Below, in pieces: positions 34,814 to 36,891 of a stretch of 36,891 nt of DNA. This DNA comes from an uncultured Gammaproteobacteria bacterium (GTDB lineage Bacteria; Pseudomonadota; Gammaproteobacteria; Steroidobacterales; GCA-2729495): positions 1 through 36,891 of the forward strand of contig CAKZWQ010000051.1 of the NCBI GenBank assembly GCA_937921935.1. Direction: 5' to 3'. Made by a program: the position numbers and the translations under genes. The notes under the pieces are model-generated. The model saw nothing but the letters and a program-made list of their open reading frames with translations, was not told the DNA's origin and made no database searches. Within the stretch, counting starts at the first letter, position 1, and each line of letters begins with the position of its first letter.

Positions 34814-35407
34814 CTACTCAGGCGGCGGTGTCGCCGTATGCAGGGCGGTTATCGCCCTATCCCAGCCTTCTTTGACCAGTGTTTCCAGGGCACGACGCCC
34901 CTCATCCATCGCTGAGTGAATCAATGCCAGTTCATCCCGGCCAGGGGCTTTAAGCACATGGCCGGTGACACGCTCTTTGGTACCCGGGTGGCCAACACCG
35001 ATACGCAGGCGCATGAAGTCGCGCCCGCAATGCTGAATGATGTCGCGCAGGCCGTTGTGCCCGCCATGACCGCCACCGATTTTTAGTCTCGCCACGCCTG
35101 CCGGCAGATCGATCTCGTCCTGGATTACCAGCACCTGTTCGATATCCAGCTTGTAATAATCGATAGCACGGCGCACTGCACCACCGCTGCGATTCATGTA
35201 GGTGGTGGGCTTGAGAAGACGAACCGGCGTAGTGCCGATCAGTGCCTGGCAGCTATCACCCAGGAGCTTGGCATCGGCGCGGAAAGGCTCGCCGCCGCCG
35301 GCAGCCACGTCATCCAGCAGCCAGTAGCCCACATTGTGGCGATCCTTCGCGTGCTCGCGACCGGGATTGCCAAGACCCACTATTAGCTTCGGCGTCTGGG
35401 CCGTCAC
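34814..35407 (-). CDS. pth: Peptidyl-tRNA hydrolase
   Basis: 197 residues, the normal length. It frees peptides from prematurely released peptidyl-tRNA. The active-site residues are visible: Asn14 in VGLGNPGREH, His24 in DRHNVGYWLLD, the KPTTYMNRSG loop (substrate Asn), and the Asp in VIQDEIDLPAG; GGGHGGHNGLRDI is the conserved C-terminal signature. It lies 59 bases after rplY on the same strand, as in many gammaproteobacteria. Confidence 0.98.
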   Translation of the reverse strand: MTAQTPKLIVGLGNPGREHAKDRHNVGYWLLDDVAAGGGEPFRADAKLLGDSCQALIGTTPVRLLKPTTYMNRSGGAVRRAIDYYKLDIEQVLVIQDEIDLPAGVARLKIGGGHGGHNGLRDIIQHCGRDFMRLRIGVGHPGTKERVTGHVLKAPGRDELALIHSAMDEGRRALETLVKEGWDRAITALHTATPPPE

Positions 35408-35430
35408 AATTCAGCCTCTCTGGGGTGTGA

Positions 35431-35460
35431 ATAAAGCGCCGGGCCATGACGGCCCGGCGC
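35431..35460 (-). terminator. GC-rich hairpin after rplY
   Basis: On the minus strand, a perfect 10-bp stem (GCGCCGGGCC / GGCCCGGCGC, loop GTCAT) at 35436-35460 is followed by TTTATT. It lies between rplY and pth and looks like an intrinsic terminator or attenuator that lowers pth transcription relative to rplY. Confidence 0.75.
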
Positions 35461-35466
35461 CGGATA

Positions 35467-36153
35467 TCACTCGCCGCCTTCCGGCTTGTCGCCTTCGCCT
35501 TCCGGTGCTGCAGGCGTTTCGCCATCTGCAGCTTCGCCTTCCGCAGCTTCGCCTTCTTCCGGTTCGGCAGCAACCTTGAGGACGTGGATGGAAACGATGG
35601 CACGATCGTGCTCCGGGCCCTGGGCCAGCTCGGTGCTCTCGACACCGTCAGGCATCTTGATGTCCGACAGATTCAGCACGGCATCCAGTTCAAGGTCGAG
35701 AATATCGACTTCGAGATACTCGGGCAGATCTTTAGGCAGACAGCTGATCTCCACCTCGCTCAACAGATGCGCGACGGTACCACCGCCTGTTTTCACCGCG
35801 GCAGCCGTATCTTCGTTCAGATAATGAATGGGCACGGTCATGCGGATCTTTTCGTCAGCAATAATGCGCTGCAGATCCATATGCAAAATCATCCGCTTGG
35901 CGGGATGCATCTGCACGTCCTTGAGAACAGCCGGTTGCTGTTTTTCGCCCACCTGTACATTGATGACGCTGGAGAAGAATGCTTCCTGCTCCATATTGCG
36001 CATGAGCGCATTGCGGTCAAACGACAGCGCGCGCGGCGGCTTGCCGCCACCATAGATAATCGCTGGAACTTTTCCTTGGCGGCGCAGGCGGCGGCTCGAA
36101 CCTTTCCCTGCATCCTCACGGAGTTCCGCGACCAGATCGAAACCCTTAGCCAT
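35467..36153 (-). CDS. rplY: 50S ribosomal protein L25 (Ctc/TL5 form)
   Basis: 228 residues from ATG 36153, preceded by AGGAGG at a good distance; an upstream in-frame Met at 36249 is rejected. The N-terminal domain binds 5S rRNA (FDLVAELREDAGKGSSRRLRRQGKVPAIIYGG), and a beta C-terminal TL5 domain follows (LLSEVEISCLPKDLPEYLEVDI, DIKMPDGVE). The last ~35 residues are an acidic low-complexity tail rich in Glu, Ala and Gly. It lies between prs and pth, the usual order. Confidence 0.97.
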   Translation of the reverse strand: MAKGFDLVAELREDAGKGSSRRLRRQGKVPAIIYGGGKPPRALSFDRNALMRNMEQEAFFSSVINVQVGEKQQPAVLKDVQMHPAKRMILHMDLQRIIADEKIRMTVPIHYLNEDTAAAVKTGGGTVAHLLSEVEISCLPKDLPEYLEVDILDLELDAVLNLSDIKMPDGVESTELAQGPEHDRAIVSIHVLKVAAEPEEGEAAEGEAADGETPAAPEGEGDKPEGGE

Positions 36154-36626
36154 AATGGCCTCCTGTTGATTGATCGGCTGCCTGCTTCTCGACCTGGCAG
36201 TGCAGCTATTCGGGGCCGCGATAATAGCCGAAGCACCCCCGCGGGCCAACCATCCATTTAGGCCCCTCGCCTCGCCTCACTCTCCTGAGGGGACGAGCCG
36301 GACGCCAGCAACCCCGCCGCGTGGCCCCCCACCACGGTAGCAGGCAGCCGCGCAGGCGGTGTATCCCTGAGGGAGTTTTTCCGACCGAAGGGAAATACCG
36401 CCGAAAGCGGCAGCCCCCTGCCAGAATCAGTCCACGTACAAAGAACTAACAGATGCGTCCAGACTAATCCGCCCTCTTATCCCTCCCAGGGGACGAGCCG
36501 GACGCCAGCAACCCTGCCGCGTGGCCCACCACCACGGTAGCCGGCAGCCGCGCAGGCGGTGTTTCCCTGAGGGAGTTTTTCCGACCGAAGGGAAATACCG
36601 CCGAAAGCGGCAGCCCCCTACCAGAC
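36154..36626. other. prs-rplY intergenic region with duplicated segment
   Basis: About 470 bases follow the prs stop. Most is a tandem repeat (units 36288-36468 and 36488-36668) that includes a spare copy of the last prs codons. On the minus strand downstream of the prs stop the repeat can fold into a ~14-bp stem (GGCGGTATTTCCCT with AGGGAAACACCGCC) and a smaller CCGCTTTCGGCGG hairpin, which may end or protect the prs transcript. No reading frame is convincing. Confidence 0.6.
36288..36468. repeat. Tandem repeat, unit 1 (older copy of prs 3' end)
   Basis: 181 bases match 36488-36668 at an offset of exactly 200 bases with only about eight substitutions. It contains a second copy of the prs C-terminal codons and stop context, now non-functional. 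Confidence 0.92.
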
Positions 36627-36668
36627 TCAGTCCACGTACAAAGAACTAACAGACTCGTCCAGACTAAT
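36488..36668. repeat. Tandem repeat, unit 2 (functional prs 3' end)
   Basis: This unit includes the true last codons and stop of prs (36627-36668) plus 139 bases downstream. The 14-bp stem in this unit is closer to perfect pairing than in unit 1. Confidence 0.92.
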
Positions 36669-36891
36669 TCTCCGCATGGTTTCCGCCAGCAGCTCCGCCA
36701 CACCCAACTGGCGGATCTTGCCGACCGCCTGGGCCTGCTCGGACAACGGAATCGTGTCGGTCACCACCAGTTCGTCCAGCTCCGAGTTCATCACCCGCTC
36801 GACGGCCGGACCGGACAGCAGCGGGTGGGTGATATAGGCCAACACTCGCGAAGCACCGCGCTCCTTCAAAGCGACGGCCGCCTGGCACAGG
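36627..36891 (-). CDS. prs: Ribose-phosphate pyrophosphokinase, C-terminal part
   Basis: The frame enters from the right edge and ends at a stop at 36627-36629; about 88 codons are visible. [37 protein letters not shown] and the end [12 protein letters not shown] match the C-terminal part of bacterial PRPP synthase, which makes PRPP from ribose 5-phosphate and ATP. In full-length enzymes the ribose-phosphate binding loop DTxxT is here seen as TDTIPLS. It stands ahead of rplY and pth on the same strand, the conserved gammaproteobacterial order. The 5' end is outside the window. Confidence 0.95.
   Translation of the reverse strand, partial: LCQAAVALKERGASRVLAYITHPLLSGPAVERVMNSELDELVVTDTIPLSEQAQAVGKIRQLGVAELLAETMRRISLDESVSSLYVD

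Noticed and set aside
1..36891. CRISPR arrays, restriction or toxin-antitoxin defence genes
   Set aside because: No regularly spaced repeats and no recognisable defence proteins were seen on either strand, despite the island setting.

Overview
The window looks like a gammaproteobacterial chromosome. The block at the right, ychF - pth - rplY - prs with a CCA-encoding tRNA-Met(CAU) beside ychF, is a familiar gammaproteobacterial core neighbourhood. The RND pump, NodT-type outer-membrane factor and HsbR/HsbA-like signalling proteins agree with that. The species cannot be named from this. The left ~23 kb is visibly less GC-rich than the right ~14 kb and reads as accessory DNA.

Left part (1-23012): a tandem array of elements integrated at the 3' half of the tRNA-Met gene (tRNA 23013-23089, minus strand). 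Two further copies of the tRNA 3' half lie at 2267-2307 and 9551-9595. To the left of each of the three copies is the C-terminal tail of a tyrosine recombinase on the plus strand; all three are decayed. Right of the two outer copies is a shared ~116-bp element end. This defines element C (off-window to 2266: start of a signal-peptide protein, amidohydrolase), element B (about 2308-9550: HlyIII-like membrane protein plus a two-glycosyltransferase / two-GH130 glycoside cluster) and element A (about 9596-23012: pirin; then, all on the minus strand, a coiled-coil protein, a UrtA-like periplasmic binding protein broken at a G9 run, a hybrid histidine kinase with Hpt, a REC-PP2C-HATPase regulator, a STAS protein, a cyclic-nucleotide-type K+ channel and a Na/Pi-type transporter; then a small hypothetical protein and the integrase remnant).

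Right part (23013-36891): core chromosome. After the tRNA come an atypical-SDR NAD(P)-binding protein, a beta-barrel-like exported protein and YchF (all minus strand). Then, on the plus strand, a core-MetE-like protein, an RND tripartite efflux operon (adaptor, inner-membrane pump, outer-membrane factor) and a small K+ channel overlapping a Spy-like periplasmic protein gene. Finally Pth, ribosomal protein L25 and the C-terminal end of Prs lie on the minus strand. A 22-bp perfect inverted repeat sits between ychF and the MetE-like gene, and the 3' end of prs with its downstream region is tandemly duplicated.

How the parts work together: element B appears to carry a self-contained glycoside synthesis/phosphorolysis module, possibly beta-mannoside chemistry judging from GH130. 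Element A appears to carry a signalling relay: periplasmic ligand sensing -> phosphorelay -> PP2C/anti-anti-sigma partner switch, with a K+ channel and an anion transporter as possible outputs. Both readings are inferences from family membership and gene order.
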